A stretch of DNA of 64,000 nucleotides from Pelomonas sp. Root1237 (GCF_001425055.1 NZ_LMDK01000012.1:271337-335336); one strand, 5' to 3'. Counted from the stretch's first letter, positions 52,218-61,260 are shown. Made by a program: numbers and translations. Notes: a model not told the origin generated them from the sequence alone.

Positions 52218-53564
52218 ATGAAAGCGATTCAAGTTGGCCTGATCGGCCTCGGCACCGTCGGTGCCGGCACCTTCCACGTCTTGCAGCGCAACCAGGCCGA
52301 GATTCGCGGCCGCGCCGGCCGGGGCATCGAGATCGCGATGGTGTCCGCCCGCAACGCCGAGCGCGCCAAGGCCTATCAGGCCATCGTCGGTGACGGCGTG
52401 CCCTGCGTCGGCGACGCGCAGCAGCTCGTCAACAACCCGGCCATCGACATCGTCGTCGAGCTGATCGGCGGCATCGAGCCGGCCCGCAGCCTCGTGCTGC
52501 AGGCGATTGCCAACGGCAAGCATGTCGTCACCGCCAACAAGGCCCTGCTGGCCGTGCACGGCACGGAGATCTTCGAAGCGGCGCGCGAGAAGGGCGTCGT
52601 CGTCGCCTTCGAGGCGGCCGTGGCCGGCGGCATCCCCATCATCAAGGCGCTGCGCGAAGGCCTGACGGCCAACCGCATCGAGTGGATCGCCGGCATCATC
52701 AACGGCACCACCAACTTCATCCTGTCGGAGATGCGCGGCAAGGGCCTGGACTTCGCCACCGTGCTGAAGGAAGCGCAACGCCTGGGCTATGCCGAGAGCG
52801 ACCCGACCTTCGACATCGAAGGCGTGGATGCGGCCCACAAGCTGACCCTGATGAGCGCCATCGCCTTCGGCGTGCCGGTGCAGTTTGACAAGGCCCACGT
52901 CGAGGGCATCAGCAGCCTGCAGGCCACCGACATCAAGTACGCCGAGCAGCTCGGCTACCGCATCAAGCTGCTGGGCATCACGCGCCGCCGCATGGATGGA
53001 AATGGGGTCCCTGCCGGGACCAGCGGCATCGAACTGCGCGTGCATCCCACGCTGATCCCGTCCAGCCGCCTGATCGCCAATGTCGAAGGCGCGATGAATG
53101 CCGTCGTCGTGCAGGCCGATGCCGTCGGCACGACGCTGTACTACGGCAAGGGTGCCGGCGCGGAGCCGACCGCGTCGGCCGTCGTCGCGGACCTGGTGGA
53201 CGTGACCCGCCTGCACACGGCCGACCCCGATCACCGCGTGCCCCATCTCGCCTTCCAGCCCGACGCGATGAGCGACACGCCCATCCTCGAGATGGCCGAC
53301 GTGCACACCGCCTTCTACCTGCGCCTCGTGGTGGCCGACCAGCCCGGCGTGCTGTCGCGCATCACCACCATCCTGGCCGAGCACGACATCTCCATCGATG
53401 CCGTGCTGCAGCGCGAGTCGGGCGAAGGCGAGCGCCAAACCGACCTCATCATCCTGACGCACGACACCGTGGAAGGCCGCATGAACGAGGCCCTGGCCAA
53501 GATGCAGGGCCTGCCCACCGTGCTTGCCCCCATCGTCCGCATCCGCAAGGAAGAGCTCGCCTGA
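52218..53564 (+). CDS. hom: Homoserine dehydrogenase
   Basis: NAD(P)-dependent enzyme of 448 residues that reduces aspartate semialdehyde to homoserine for threonine and methionine. The Rossmann motif QVGLIGLGTVGAGTFHVL is at 5-22. The catalytic core has VVTANKALLAVHG near 105 and EAAVAGGIPIIKALREGL near 135, with GIINGTTNFILSEM. The ACT domain (LRLVVADQPGVLSRITTILA) lies at about 370-435, so feedback control by threonine is likely. It is followed after 12 bases by thrC. Confidence 0.97.
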   Translation: MKAIQVGLIGLGTVGAGTFHVLQRNQAEIRGRAGRGIEIAMVSARNAERAKAYQAIVGDGVPCVGDAQQLVNNPAIDIVVELIGGIEPARSLVLQAIANGKHVVTANKALLAVHGTEIFEAAREKGVVVAFEAAVAGGIPIIKALREGLTANRIEWIAGIINGTTNFILSEMRGKGLDFATVLKEAQRLGYAESDPTFDIEGVDAAHKLTLMSAIAFGVPVQFDKAHVEGISSLQATDIKYAEQLGYRIKLLGITRRRMDGNGVPAGTSGIELRVHPTLIPSSRLIANVEGAMNAVVVQADAVGTTLYYGKGAGAEPTASAVVADLVDVTRLHTADPDHRVPHLAFQPDAMSDTPILEMADVHTAFYLRLVVADQPGVLSRITTILAEHDISIDAVLQRESGEGERQTDLIILTHDTVEGRMNEALAKMQGLPTVLAPIVRIRKEELA

Positions 53565-53576
53565 GCCTGAACTGAC

Positions 53577-54968
53577 ATGAAGTACATCTCCACCCGCGGC
53601 GACCAGACCGAGCGCGGCTTCTCCGACATCCTGCTCGAAGGCCTCGCTCCCGACGGCGGCCTTTACCTGCCCAAGGTCTACCCGAAAGTCGACGCCGCCA
53701 CGCTCGCGCGCTGGCGCGGCCTGGCCTATGCGGACCTCGCCTTCGAGATCCTGTCGCTCTACATCGACGACATCCCGGCCGACGACCTGCATGCCATCAC
53801 GCGCCGCGTCTACACGGCCGAGGTCTTCGGCACCGAGGCCATCACGCCCCTGACCTGGCTGGGCGACCACATCGCGCTGCAAGGCCTGTCCAACGGCCCG
53901 ACGCTGGCCTTCAAGGACATGGCCATGCAACTGCTGGGTGCGCTGTTCGAGTACGAACTCGGCCGTCGCGGCGAGACGCTCAACATCCTGGGCGCGACCT
54001 CGGGCGACACCGGCAGCGCCGCCGAGTACGCCATGCGCGGCAAAAAGGGCGTCAATGTCTTCATGCTCAGCCCCAACGGCCGCATGAGCCCCTTCCAGCA
54101 GGCGCAGATGTTCAGCCTGCAAGACGAGAACATCCACAACATCGCCATCGATGGCGTATTCGACGACTGCCAGGACATCGTCAAGGCCGTGTCCAACGAC
54201 CTCGCCTTCAAGCGCGAGCACCGCATTGGCACGGTCAACTCCATCAACTGGGCGCGCCTGCTGGCCCAGGTCGTCTACTACTTCGCCGGCTATTTCCAGG
54301 CGACGAAGAGCAACGCCGACAAGATCAGTTTCACGGTGCCGAGCGGCAACTTCGGCAACGTCTGTGCCGGCCACGTGGCGCGCATGATGGGCCTGCCCAT
54401 CAAGCAGCTGGTCGTCGCGACCAACGAGAACGATGTGCTGGACGAATTCTTCCGCACCGGCGCCTACCGCCCGCGCAGCACGGCCGACACGCACGAGACG
54501 TCCAGCCCGTCGATGGACATCTCCAAGGCGAGCAATTTCGAGCGCTTCGTCTTCGACCTGCTCGGCCGCGACGGTGGTCGCGTGAAGCAGCACTTCGGCG
54601 CCAGCCAGTTCGAGCTGGGCGGCGGCGAGCATGCCGACATCGCCGGCTTCGGCTTCGTGTCCGGCCGCAGCACGCATGCCGACCGTGTGGCAACCATCCG
54701 CCGCTGCCATGCCGAGCACGGCGTCATCATCGACCCGCACACCGCCGACGGCCTCAAGGTGGCGCTGGAGAAGCGCGATCCCAACGTCACGATGCTGGTG
54801 CTGGAGACGGCCCTGCCGGCCAAGTTCGCGGCAACCATCCACGAGGCCCTGGCCATCGAGCCGCCGCGGCCCGCCGGGCTGGAAGGCATCGAAGAACTCC
54901 CCAAACGCGTGAAGGTCATGCCGGCCGATGTAGGCCAGGTGAAGGCCTACATTCACGCCAATGTCTGA
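53577..54968 (+). CDS. thrC: Threonine synthase
   Basis: PLP enzyme of 463 residues that converts O-phosphohomoserine to threonine. It starts MKYISTRGDQTERGFSDILL, typical of the longer proteobacterial type. The PLP lysine is in GPTLAFKDMAMQLLG near residue 115. The phosphate-binding GATSGDTGSAAEYAM follows near 140, and later FTVPSGNFGNVCAGHVA near 255. The last eight bases overlap moeA, so the two genes of unrelated pathways share a transcript. Confidence 0.97.
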   Translation: MKYISTRGDQTERGFSDILLEGLAPDGGLYLPKVYPKVDAATLARWRGLAYADLAFEILSLYIDDIPADDLHAITRRVYTAEVFGTEAITPLTWLGDHIALQGLSNGPTLAFKDMAMQLLGALFEYELGRRGETLNILGATSGDTGSAAEYAMRGKKGVNVFMLSPNGRMSPFQQAQMFSLQDENIHNIAIDGVFDDCQDIVKAVSNDLAFKREHRIGTVNSINWARLLAQVVYYFAGYFQATKSNADKISFTVPSGNFGNVCAGHVARMMGLPIKQLVVATNENDVLDEFFRTGAYRPRSTADTHETSSPSMDISKASNFERFVFDLLGRDGGRVKQHFGASQFELGGGEHADIAGFGFVSGRSTHADRVATIRRCHAEHGVIIDPHTADGLKVALEKRDPNVTMLVLETALPAKFAATIHEALAIEPPRPAGLEGIEELPKRVKVMPADVGQVKAYIHANV

Positions 54969-56169
54969 AGCCCCCAGGAAGCCGTTGATCCCGCTGGACG
55001 AGGCGCTGGCCGCGCTGCTGGCGCAGATCCAGCCGCTGGCCGGGCGCGAGACGCTGGCCACCAGCGCCGCGGTTGGCCGTGTGTTGGCCGCGGACCTGAT
55101 CTCGCCGGTGGACGTGCCACCGGCCGACAACTCGGCGATGGACGGCTATGCGCTGCGCGCCGCCGATGCGGGCCAGGCATTGCCTGTCACGCAGCGCATT
55201 CCCGCTGGCAGCGTGCCCGCACCGCTGCCACCCGGCGAGGCGGCGCGCATCTTCACGGGCGCCCATGTGCCACCGGGTGCGGACACCGTCGTCATGCAGG
55301 AGTTCACCGAGCTGGTGGGCGACAAGGTCAGCATGACCCAGCCCATCACCGCTGGCGCCAACGTGCGCCTGCGTGGCGAGGACGTGCGCGCCGGTTCGGT
55401 CGTGCTGCCGGCCGGCACGCGGCTGGATGCGGTCTCCGTCGGGCTGGCCGCGACCGCTGGCGCCGCCGAGCTGACCGTCACCCGCCGACCGCGTGTCGCA
55501 CTGTTCTCCACCGGCGACGAACTCGTCATGCCCGGCGAGCCGCTGCCGCCCGGTGCCATCTACAACTCCAACCGCTTCACGCTGCGGACCCTGCTCGAAA
55601 GCCTGGGCTGCGAGGTCATCGACCTTGGCATCGTGCCCGACCGCCTCGATGCAACCCGCGCCGCGCTGCGCGAAGCGGCGTCCCAGGCCGACGTCATCCT
55701 CACCTCGGGGGGCGTGTCCGTCGGCGAGGAAGATCATCTGCGCCCCGCCGTGCAGGCTGAGGGCCAGCTCGACCTGTGGGCCATCGCGATCAAGCCCGGC
55801 AAGCCGTTCGCGTATGGCCGCGTCGGCGCTGCCCACTTCATCGGTCTGCCCGGCAACCCGGTTTCCAGCCTGGTGACCTTCCTCGTCCTCGTGCGGCCCT
55901 TCCTGCTGAAGTTGCAAGGCGCTGCGCGCCTGACGCCGCGGGGCTATCGGCTGGCGGCCGGCTTCGACTGGCCCAAGCCCGACAAACGCCGCGAGTTTCT
56001 GCGGGTGCGTCTGGACGAAGAGGGCGGCCTGGCGATGTTCTCCAACCAGAGCAGCGGCGTCTTGACCTCGGCGTTTTGGGCCGACGGCCTGCTCGATAAC
56101 CCGCCCGGCCAGGCCTTCAAGGCGGGCGACGCGGTGCGCTTCATTCCGTTCGCGGAGCTGCTGGCGTGA
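54961..56169 (+). CDS. moeA: Molybdopterin molybdenumtransferase
   Basis: Enzyme of 402 residues that inserts molybdate into adenylylated molybdopterin in cofactor synthesis. It shows the N-terminal VDVPPADNSAMDGYALRAAD near 50, FTGAHVPPGADTVVMQE near 100, the domain III substrate loop LFSTGDELVMPGEPLP near 183 with TSGGVSVGEEDHLRPAV near 245, and KPFAYGRVGAAHFIGLPGNP near 280. The C-terminal domain IV is intact. It overlaps thrC upstream and moaD downstream (GTGA), so these are coupled. No molybdoenzyme is in the window. Confidence 0.96.
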   Translation: MSEAPRKPLIPLDEALAALLAQIQPLAGRETLATSAAVGRVLAADLISPVDVPPADNSAMDGYALRAADAGQALPVTQRIPAGSVPAPLPPGEAARIFTGAHVPPGADTVVMQEFTELVGDKVSMTQPITAGANVRLRGEDVRAGSVVLPAGTRLDAVSVGLAATAGAAELTVTRRPRVALFSTGDELVMPGEPLPPGAIYNSNRFTLRTLLESLGCEVIDLGIVPDRLDATRAALREAASQADVILTSGGVSVGEEDHLRPAVQAEGQLDLWAIAIKPGKPFAYGRVGAAHFIGLPGNPVSSLVTFLVLVRPFLLKLQGAARLTPRGYRLAAGFDWPKPDKRREFLRVRLDEEGGLAMFSNQSSGVLTSAFWADGLLDNPPGQAFKAGDAVRFIPFAELLA

Positions 56170-56423
56170 GCATCACGGTCCGACTGCGGTTCTTTGCGTC
56201 GCTGCGCGAGAAGCTGGGCGAGGGCGAAGCGATCACCTTGCCTGAGGGCAGCACCGTCGCCGTGGCGCGCGAGTCGCTGCAGGCACGTGGTGGCATCCAT
56301 GCTGAGGCTCTGGCATGTGGTCGCGCAGTGCGCGCGGCGTTGAACCAGAAGATGTGCGCCGAATCTGCCGTACTGTCGGACGGCGACGAGCTGGCCTTCT
56401 TTCCTCCCGTCACTGGAGGCTGA
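56166..56423 (+). CDS. moaD: Molybdopterin synthase small subunit
   Basis: Sulfur carrier of 85 residues with a ubiquitin-like fold. It begins with a GTG inside the moeA stop, reading SITVRLRFFASLREKLGEGE, then MCAESAVLSDGDELAFFPPV. It ends in the essential C-terminal diglycine TGG that is thiocarboxylated. The large subunit gene moaE is not directly adjacent, since speD follows after one base; moaE must be elsewhere. This is unusual, as moaD and moaE are commonly neighbours. Confidence 0.94.
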   Translation: MSITVRLRFFASLREKLGEGEAITLPEGSTVAVARESLQARGGIHAEALACGRAVRAALNQKMCAESAVLSDGDELAFFPPVTGG

Positions 56424-56424
56424 C

Positions 56425-56811
56425 GTGCAGGGCCTGCATCTGACGGCCGACCTGCACGGCGTCGACCCGGCGCTGGCGGTCATGCGCGACGCCGACGCGC
56501 TCGCCGCGCTGTGCCGCGACGCAGTGACCCGTTCAGGGCTCACCGGCGTCGCCGAACTCTTCCACCGTTTCGCACCCAAGGACGAGCAGAGCGGCGTCAC
56601 CGGCGTCGTGTTGCTGGCCGAATCCCACCTGGCCGTGCACACCTGGCCGGAACTGGGCGGCGTGACGCTGGACGTCTATGTCTGCAACTACGGCGCCGAC
56701 AACAGCGCCAAGGCCGAGGCCCTGCTCGATGCCTTGCTGAAGGCGTTCGCGCCGCGCGAGACGGCAGTTCAGAGGCTGAGCCGCGCGGCCGCCTCGACGC
56801 CGGCCGTGTAG
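56425..56811 (+). CDS. speD: S-adenosylmethionine decarboxylase proenzyme
   Basis: Pyruvoyl enzyme of 128 residues that makes decarboxylated AdoMet, the aminopropyl donor for spermidine. It is of the small bacterial class 1B: the self-cleavage site is in LAESHLAVHTWPE near residues 66-78, where Ser becomes the pyruvoyl group. VTLDVYVCNYG follows, matching the class. The start is a GTG one base after the moaD stop. The last 43 bases overlap the opposing FAD oxidoreductase gene. A spermidine-synthase-like gene lies 2 kb away on the other strand, and with it forms a polyamine pair. Confidence 0.95.
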   Translation: MQGLHLTADLHGVDPALAVMRDADALAALCRDAVTRSGLTGVAELFHRFAPKDEQSGVTGVVLLAESHLAVHTWPELGGVTLDVYVCNYGADNSAKAEALLDALLKAFAPRETAVQRLSRAAASTPAV

Positions 56812-58355
56812 GCCTCCTCGAAGACCGAGTACCCCGCCAGGTCGCTGTGTGCGAACACGACGCGGCCGCGCTGGGCGTTCAGCGCGGCCAGCTCGGCCGA
56901 GCCGCGCAGGCCAGGTGCGGGGATGCTCATCGCATGGCCGAAGCGGCAGAGGTCGATGCGCTCGAGCTTGGCCGGCAGGTCCGGGTGGGTCTGGGCCAGC
57001 TCCTGGGTGACGATCCCGGCCCAGTGCTGCCAGGGCTGCTTCAGCAGCTCGCCACGCTGGCTTTCGGGCAGGGCGAGGTAGGCCGTCAGCACCGGCGGGC
57101 GCGGCGTCGGATCGCGCGACTGGTGACGCGCGTCGACATAGCCCAGGGCCGCGCTGCCATAGCGCACGTTGTCCCAGGAGGGTGGCGCGCCGGGGCGTTG
57201 CAGCAGCGGCTCGCGAAGCGCGATGCTGGCCGTCAGCCAGGGGGCGTGGGCCTGCTTCAGCGAACGCAGCGCATCGGGCGGCGCGTCTAGCAGCCGGGCC
57301 GACACGAACAGCGGCGTGGCCATGACGATGGCGCGGGCGGTCCAGCGTTCGGGCGCGCCGGTCGCCTCGTTCCAGGCCAGCAGTTCGACGCCCTGGCGCT
57401 GCTCGGTCACGCGCAACACCGTGCGGCCCAGGTTGATGCGCTCGCGCAGCGGCGCGGCGACGTGGGTGCTGAGCCAGCCATTGCCTTCGGCCCATGTCAG
57501 CACCGGCTCGCGCTCGGCCGCCTCGTCACCGGGCGCATGGAAGCCATGGCGGCTGGCGAAATAGTGCAGACCGGCCCAGGCCGAGACGGTGCTGTCCCCG
57601 GCGCCGAAGTCGTCGCGGCAGCAGTAGTCGAGATACCAGCGAAGCCGGGTGTCATTCAGGCCGGCGGTGTCCAGCCAGGTGGCGAAGGTCTGGGCGTCGA
57701 GCGTGGCATGGCCGGCGGTCCAGCGGGCGCGGTGGCTGGGCATGGCAAAGCCGAGCTCGCGTTGCGCCTGGGTGACCAGCACCGAGAAGCGCCTGTACTG
57801 CGCCAGCGACGCGGCGCCCTCCGGCGGCGGCAGCAGGCCCTCGCGCCATTCGCCGTCGATAAAGAGGCGCTCCTGTGGGCTGTGGCAGAGGTGGCGCTCG
57901 TCCCAGACTGTGCGGCCGAGTTGCTCGCGGGCCAGGCCCAGCTCGTGCAGCAGCTCATTGACTTCACGCGCCTGGGCGCCGGGCAGTGGCAGGTAGTGAG
58001 CGCCGAGGGGGCAGGGCGCGCCGGCCAGCACGTGGCCACGGCTGTTGCCGCCGGCCTGGTCTTCGAGGTCGAGCAGGGCGAAGTCGTCGATGCCGCGCCG
58101 GGCCAGCGCACGCGCGCAGGCCAGGCCGGCGACGCCAGCGCCGACGATGAGCACGCCCGTGGTCTTCAGCGGCCCGTCGGCCTTCGGTCTTTCGCCCCGC
58201 AGCCGATGGCCGCGCTCGGGATGGGTGCCGACCCAGCCGCCCTGCAGGGCCGGCGCGTCGGGCGTGCAGCCGCCGGCCAGCAGGCCGAGCAACAGCGCCC
58301 GGCGGGAGGGGCCGGTGGTTTCGACGCGGGAAAAAGAGGGCTGGGGCGGGCGCAA
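56769..58355 (-). CDS. Exported FAD-dependent amine-oxidoreductase-like protein
   Basis: A 528-residue flavoprotein. The N-terminus has a twin-arginine-like and lipobox-like signal (SRRALLLGLLAGGC near 16-29), so it should be exported folded with its FAD and anchored. The Rossmann motif VLIVGAGVAGLACARALARR stands near 68-87, followed by LLDLEDQAGGNSRG typical of the amine oxidase/protoporphyrinogen oxidase branch. The C-terminal FAD region FAHSDLAGYSVFEEAYTAG is near 505. Its neighbours are speD and a spermidine-synthase-like gene, so a polyamine could be its substrate (inference). Other candidates are phytoene- or tryptophan-like substrates. Confidence 0.8.
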   Translation of the reverse strand: MRPPQPSFSRVETTGPSRRALLLGLLAGGCTPDAPALQGGWVGTHPERGHRLRGERPKADGPLKTTGVLIVGAGVAGLACARALARRGIDDFALLDLEDQAGGNSRGHVLAGAPCPLGAHYLPLPGAQAREVNELLHELGLAREQLGRTVWDERHLCHSPQERLFIDGEWREGLLPPPEGAASLAQYRRFSVLVTQAQRELGFAMPSHRARWTAGHATLDAQTFATWLDTAGLNDTRLRWYLDYCCRDDFGAGDSTVSAWAGLHYFASRHGFHAPGDEAAEREPVLTWAEGNGWLSTHVAAPLRERINLGRTVLRVTEQRQGVELLAWNEATGAPERWTARAIVMATPLFVSARLLDAPPDALRSLKQAHAPWLTASIALREPLLQRPGAPPSWDNVRYGSAALGYVDARHQSRDPTPRPPVLTAYLALPESQRGELLKQPWQHWAGIVTQELAQTHPDLPAKLERIDLCRFGHAMSIPAPGLRGSAELAALNAQRGRVVFAHSDLAGYSVFEEAYTAGVEAAARLSL

Positions 58356-58393
58356 GGGCGGCAGGGTAGCAGCCTGCGCCGTCGCCTCGCCCG

Positions 58394-58651
58394 TCAGCTC
58401 GCCACGGGCTTCACATCGTCGCCATCACTGTTTGAGCGCCATTCGCGCAGCTCTTCGGCCAATACCGGGTGGTGGTCGGCCGCGGCGCGCTGCATCAGCG
58501 CTTCGACATTGGCTTCGGTCACATGCTCGTGGCCGACGCCGTGGACGAGGTTGTCATAGATGCTGTCAATATTCCTGGCATCGGTGCCGGGCGGCGTCGA
58601 GGGCAGGTCGACCTGGGCCAGGGCTTCGGGCTTCAGGGTGGCAGTCTGCAT
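58394..58651 (-). CDS. 85-residue protein of unknown family
   Basis: Small soluble, acidic protein. It starts MQTATLKPEALAQVDLPSTP and has a helical middle (RNIDSIYDNLVHGVGHEHVT, then ANVEALMQRAAADHHPVLAE). It contains several histidines, no cysteine, no signal peptide and no membrane segment. I do not recognise a family. It lies between the FAD oxidoreductase and the membrane spermidine-synthase-like gene on the same strand, and a 10-base perfect inverted repeat stands just upstream. A supporting role in the same system is possible but unproven. Confidence 0.6.
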   Translation of the reverse strand: MQTATLKPEALAQVDLPSTPPGTDARNIDSIYDNLVHGVGHEHVTEANVEALMQRAAADHHPVLAEELREWRSNSDGDDVKPVAS

Positions 58652-58672
58652 GGGTGGCTCCTGCGCCAGCGT

Positions 58673-58704
58673 CTTTTGCCGGCGAGCCGATCTTCCGGCA
58701 AAAG
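58673..58704 (-). other. Inverted repeat between speE-like gene and small gene
   Basis: Perfect 10-base arms CTTTTGCCGG and CCGGCAAAAG around 12 bases, ending just after the upstream stop codon. No T run follows. It could be a processing stem or weak terminator. Confidence 0.5.
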
Positions 58705-58710
58705 GCGCGC

Positions 58711-60267
58711 CTAGTGAACCTGGCCCCACTCGGTTTCAAACTCTTGCACCAGCACCTGGTTGCTGAGGCGATTCACCTCGGTCGGTACGCGCGCCATGTC
58801 GGGCGGAAAGTCGAGGAGAGCGGGCAGGCTCTGCGGGCTGAGGAAGCGCAGGCCGGGCGGGAAGGCCGCTGGCTGCCGGAAGGGCCGCCGCGAGGCCAGC
58901 ACAAAGCCCCATTCGCCAAAGCTCGGCACATGCGCGTGGTAGGGCGTGGCGGTAAGTCCGACCGATTCCAGTGTCGTGACGACGGTCCAGAAACTGCGCC
59001 GCGCGATCAGCGGCGAGGTGGTCTGCACGACGGCGTAACCGGCGGCGCTGAGGTGCTGGTCGACGAGCTCGTAGAAGCTGGCCGTGTAGAGCTTGCCGAG
59101 GGCGAAATTGGACGGGTCGGGGAAGTCGATGACGATGACGTCGAAAACCTCGGCGTGCTGTTCCAGCCAGCCGAAGGCATCGGCATTGACGATGCGCAGC
59201 TTGGGCGACGACAGCGAATGGCCGTTGAGCGCCGCGAGCTTGGGGTTGGTCGTGAACAGGCCGGTCATCAATGGGTCCAGCTCCACCAGCGTCACCTGCT
59301 CGACGCTCGAGTACTTCAGGATCTCGCGCACGGCCATGCCGTCGCCGCCGCCGAGCACCAGCACGCGCTTCGGGGCCCCCTGGGCCGCCATGGCGGGATG
59401 CACGAGGGCCTCGTGATAGCGGTACTCGTCGCGCGAGTGGAATTGCAGGTTGCCGTTGAGGAAGAGCCGCGTGCCGCCGCCGCCATCGGTGACGACGATG
59501 CGCTGGTAGGCGCTGCTCTGCTTGAAGACGATGTGCTCGCCGTAGAAGCGTTCCTCGGACCAGCGCGTCAGCGCATCGGCGCCGAGCAGGGCGGCCAGCA
59601 GCAGCACGGCCGACAGCCCGCAGGCGATGGCCTGGCTGCGGCGCGCGCGCAGCTCGGCGCGAAAGATCCACAGTGCCCAGACCGCGACGGCCACGTTCAG
59701 CAGGCCGAAGGCGATGCCCGTGCGCACCAGGCCGAGCTGAGGCACCAGCACCAGCGGGAAAGCCAGCGCGACCAGCAGGGCGCCAAGGTAGTCGAAGGTC
59801 AGCACCTGCGAGACCAGGTCTTTCAGGCCATAGCGAGCGCTGAAGTGGCGCTTCAGGATGCGCATGACGAGCGGGATCTCCAGCCCGACCAGGGCGCCGA
59901 CGAGCAGCACCAGCGCGTAGAGCAGGGTCTTGAAGGCCGCACCTTCGCCCGGCGGCAGCAGGCTGTGCACGGCGAACAGGCCCGCCGGCATCAGGCCGCC
60001 GATGACGCCAACGAGCAGCTCCACCTGCAGGAAGACGCCGACGAGCTGGCGCTCCACGAAGCGCGACAGCCAGGAGCCCAGGCCCATGGCGAAGAGATAG
60101 ACGCCGATGACGGTGGAGAACTGCAGCACCGAGTCGCCAAGCAGATAGCTGGCCAGCGCGCCGGCCGCCAGCTCGTAGACCAGGCCGCAGGCGGCGATGA
60201 CGAAGACGCTGGCGAGCAGCAGCAGCTCGGCCAGTGAAGCGCGAGCGGTGGACTGCTGCTCGGTCAC
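58711..60267 (-). CDS. Membrane-embedded spermidine-synthase-like aminopropyltransferase
   Basis: A 518-residue protein. The first half (about 12-225) has about seven hydrophobic segments. The second half is a polyamine aminopropyltransferase domain: FKQSSAYQRIVVTDGGGGTR near 247, FLNGNLQFHSRDEYRYHEAL, the AdoMet site RVLVLGGGDGMAVREIL near 300 with the acidic VELDPLM, and FDVIVIDFPDPSNFALGKLY near 368. Tyr/His substrate residues (YHE) are present. It should transfer aminopropyl groups to an amine near the membrane. speD, encoded at 56425, would supply the donor. The start overlaps the stop of the beta-propeller-like gene (ATGA). Confidence 0.9.
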   Translation of the reverse strand: MTEQQSTARASLAELLLLASVFVIAACGLVYELAAGALASYLLGDSVLQFSTVIGVYLFAMGLGSWLSRFVERQLVGVFLQVELLVGVIGGLMPAGLFAVHSLLPPGEGAAFKTLLYALVLLVGALVGLEIPLVMRILKRHFSARYGLKDLVSQVLTFDYLGALLVALAFPLVLVPQLGLVRTGIAFGLLNVAVAVWALWIFRAELRARRSQAIACGLSAVLLLAALLGADALTRWSEERFYGEHIVFKQSSAYQRIVVTDGGGGTRLFLNGNLQFHSRDEYRYHEALVHPAMAAQGAPKRVLVLGGGDGMAVREILKYSSVEQVTLVELDPLMTGLFTTNPKLAALNGHSLSSPKLRIVNADAFGWLEQHAEVFDVIVIDFPDPSNFALGKLYTASFYELVDQHLSAAGYAVVQTTSPLIARRSFWTVVTTLESVGLTATPYHAHVPSFGEWGFVLASRRPFRQPAAFPPGLRFLSPQSLPALLDFPPDMARVPTEVNRLSNQVLVQEFETEWGQVH

Positions 60268-61208
60268 GGCTTGAGCAGCACCGAGAAGGCCAGCCGCTTG
60301 CCGTCCGGGCTGGCGGCGATGTTGCGGATGGCGCCGCCCAGGTCGGCGAGTTCGGCAAAGGCCTGGAAGCTGCCGCCCAGCTTGCCATCCCAGCGCAGCA
60401 GCAGATTGCCGCGCGCCATCAGCATCGAGCCATCGGGCAGGGCCACGAAGTACTGGCTGCGGTTGGCGTCTTTTTCGCCCTCCGGGCCGACGGGCGTCTC
60501 CACCAGCACCTGCGGCGCCTTGTCAGCTGCGCCCATCGCACAGATGCGCCAGTGGGCCGGGTCGGTCTGGTCGACGAAGAGGGCGCGCTTGCCGTCGGCC
60601 GTGCGGCCCAGCGACCGGCCGGGCTTGGCGGTCAGCAGCGTCTGCTGGCCGGTGGTGCGGCTGATGAGCACAGCCCGGTGGTTGTTGCGCTCCGGCACGT
60701 CGTCGACGATGAAGGCGGCCAACTGGTCGGGGTTGACCCAGGCGTGGTAGCCGATGCGCTTGGTCGGTACCACGGGTGCGACGGGCTTGCCGTCCCAGCC
60801 GAACAGCCACAGGGACGGCTCGTTGACCTCGATGCCGTAGGCCGGATCGGCGGTGACGACGCGGATGGCCGAGAAGCCGTTGCCGTCGACCAGCGGCGTC
60901 GGCGAGTAGAGGTTCTCGGTCGTCGCGGTGACGGCCACGGTCGTGCCCTTGGCAAGGTCGTGGCGGTAGATGTTGTTTGAACCGGTGCGGCCCGAGGTGT
61001 AGACGACGGCCGAGCCGTCGTGGGTGAAGGCCGGCTGGAAGTTGTTGCCCTTGCCGGGCGTGATGTTGCGGGTGTCGCTGACCTTGCCCGTGGCGACGTC
61101 GAGCCGTGCGACGAAGATGGCCACGTCGGGTGGTGCATCGGCGGCCGAAACGGGCAGGGCGATGGCGAGGAACATGGCCGTGGCGAGGTGGCGGACGGAG
61201 AGTTTCAT
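60264..61208 (-). CDS. Periplasmic TolB/PD40-like beta-propeller protein
   Basis: A 314-residue exported protein with a signal peptide ending VSAAD near residue 22. PD40/WD-like repeats follow: NFQPAFTHDGSAVVYTSGRT near 58, NNIYRHDLAKGTTVAV, SLGRTADGKRALFVDQTDP near 193 and the final IAASPDGKRLAFSVLLKP. Such propellers bind peptides or sugars or act as scaffolds. It is coupled to the spermidine-synthase-like gene by an ATGA overlap, which argues that they act together. Confidence 0.8.
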   Translation of the reverse strand: MKLSVRHLATAMFLAIALPVSAADAPPDVAIFVARLDVATGKVSDTRNITPGKGNNFQPAFTHDGSAVVYTSGRTGSNNIYRHDLAKGTTVAVTATTENLYSPTPLVDGNGFSAIRVVTADPAYGIEVNEPSLWLFGWDGKPVAPVVPTKRIGYHAWVNPDQLAAFIVDDVPERNNHRAVLISRTTGQQTLLTAKPGRSLGRTADGKRALFVDQTDPAHWRICAMGAADKAPQVLVETPVGPEGEKDANRSQYFVALPDGSMLMARGNLLLRWDGKLGGSFQAFAELADLGGAIRNIAASPDGKRLAFSVLLKP

Positions 61209-61260
61209 GGCTGGCCTGTGCGGTCGTTCGGCGGGCCGCGAGTTTCGCCCATCCATCGCG

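Noticed and set aside
52170..55130. 986-codon minus-strand open frame opposite hom and thrC
   Set aside because: Composition of repeated G, D, V, A, H and no domain. hom and thrC on the plus strand are certain.
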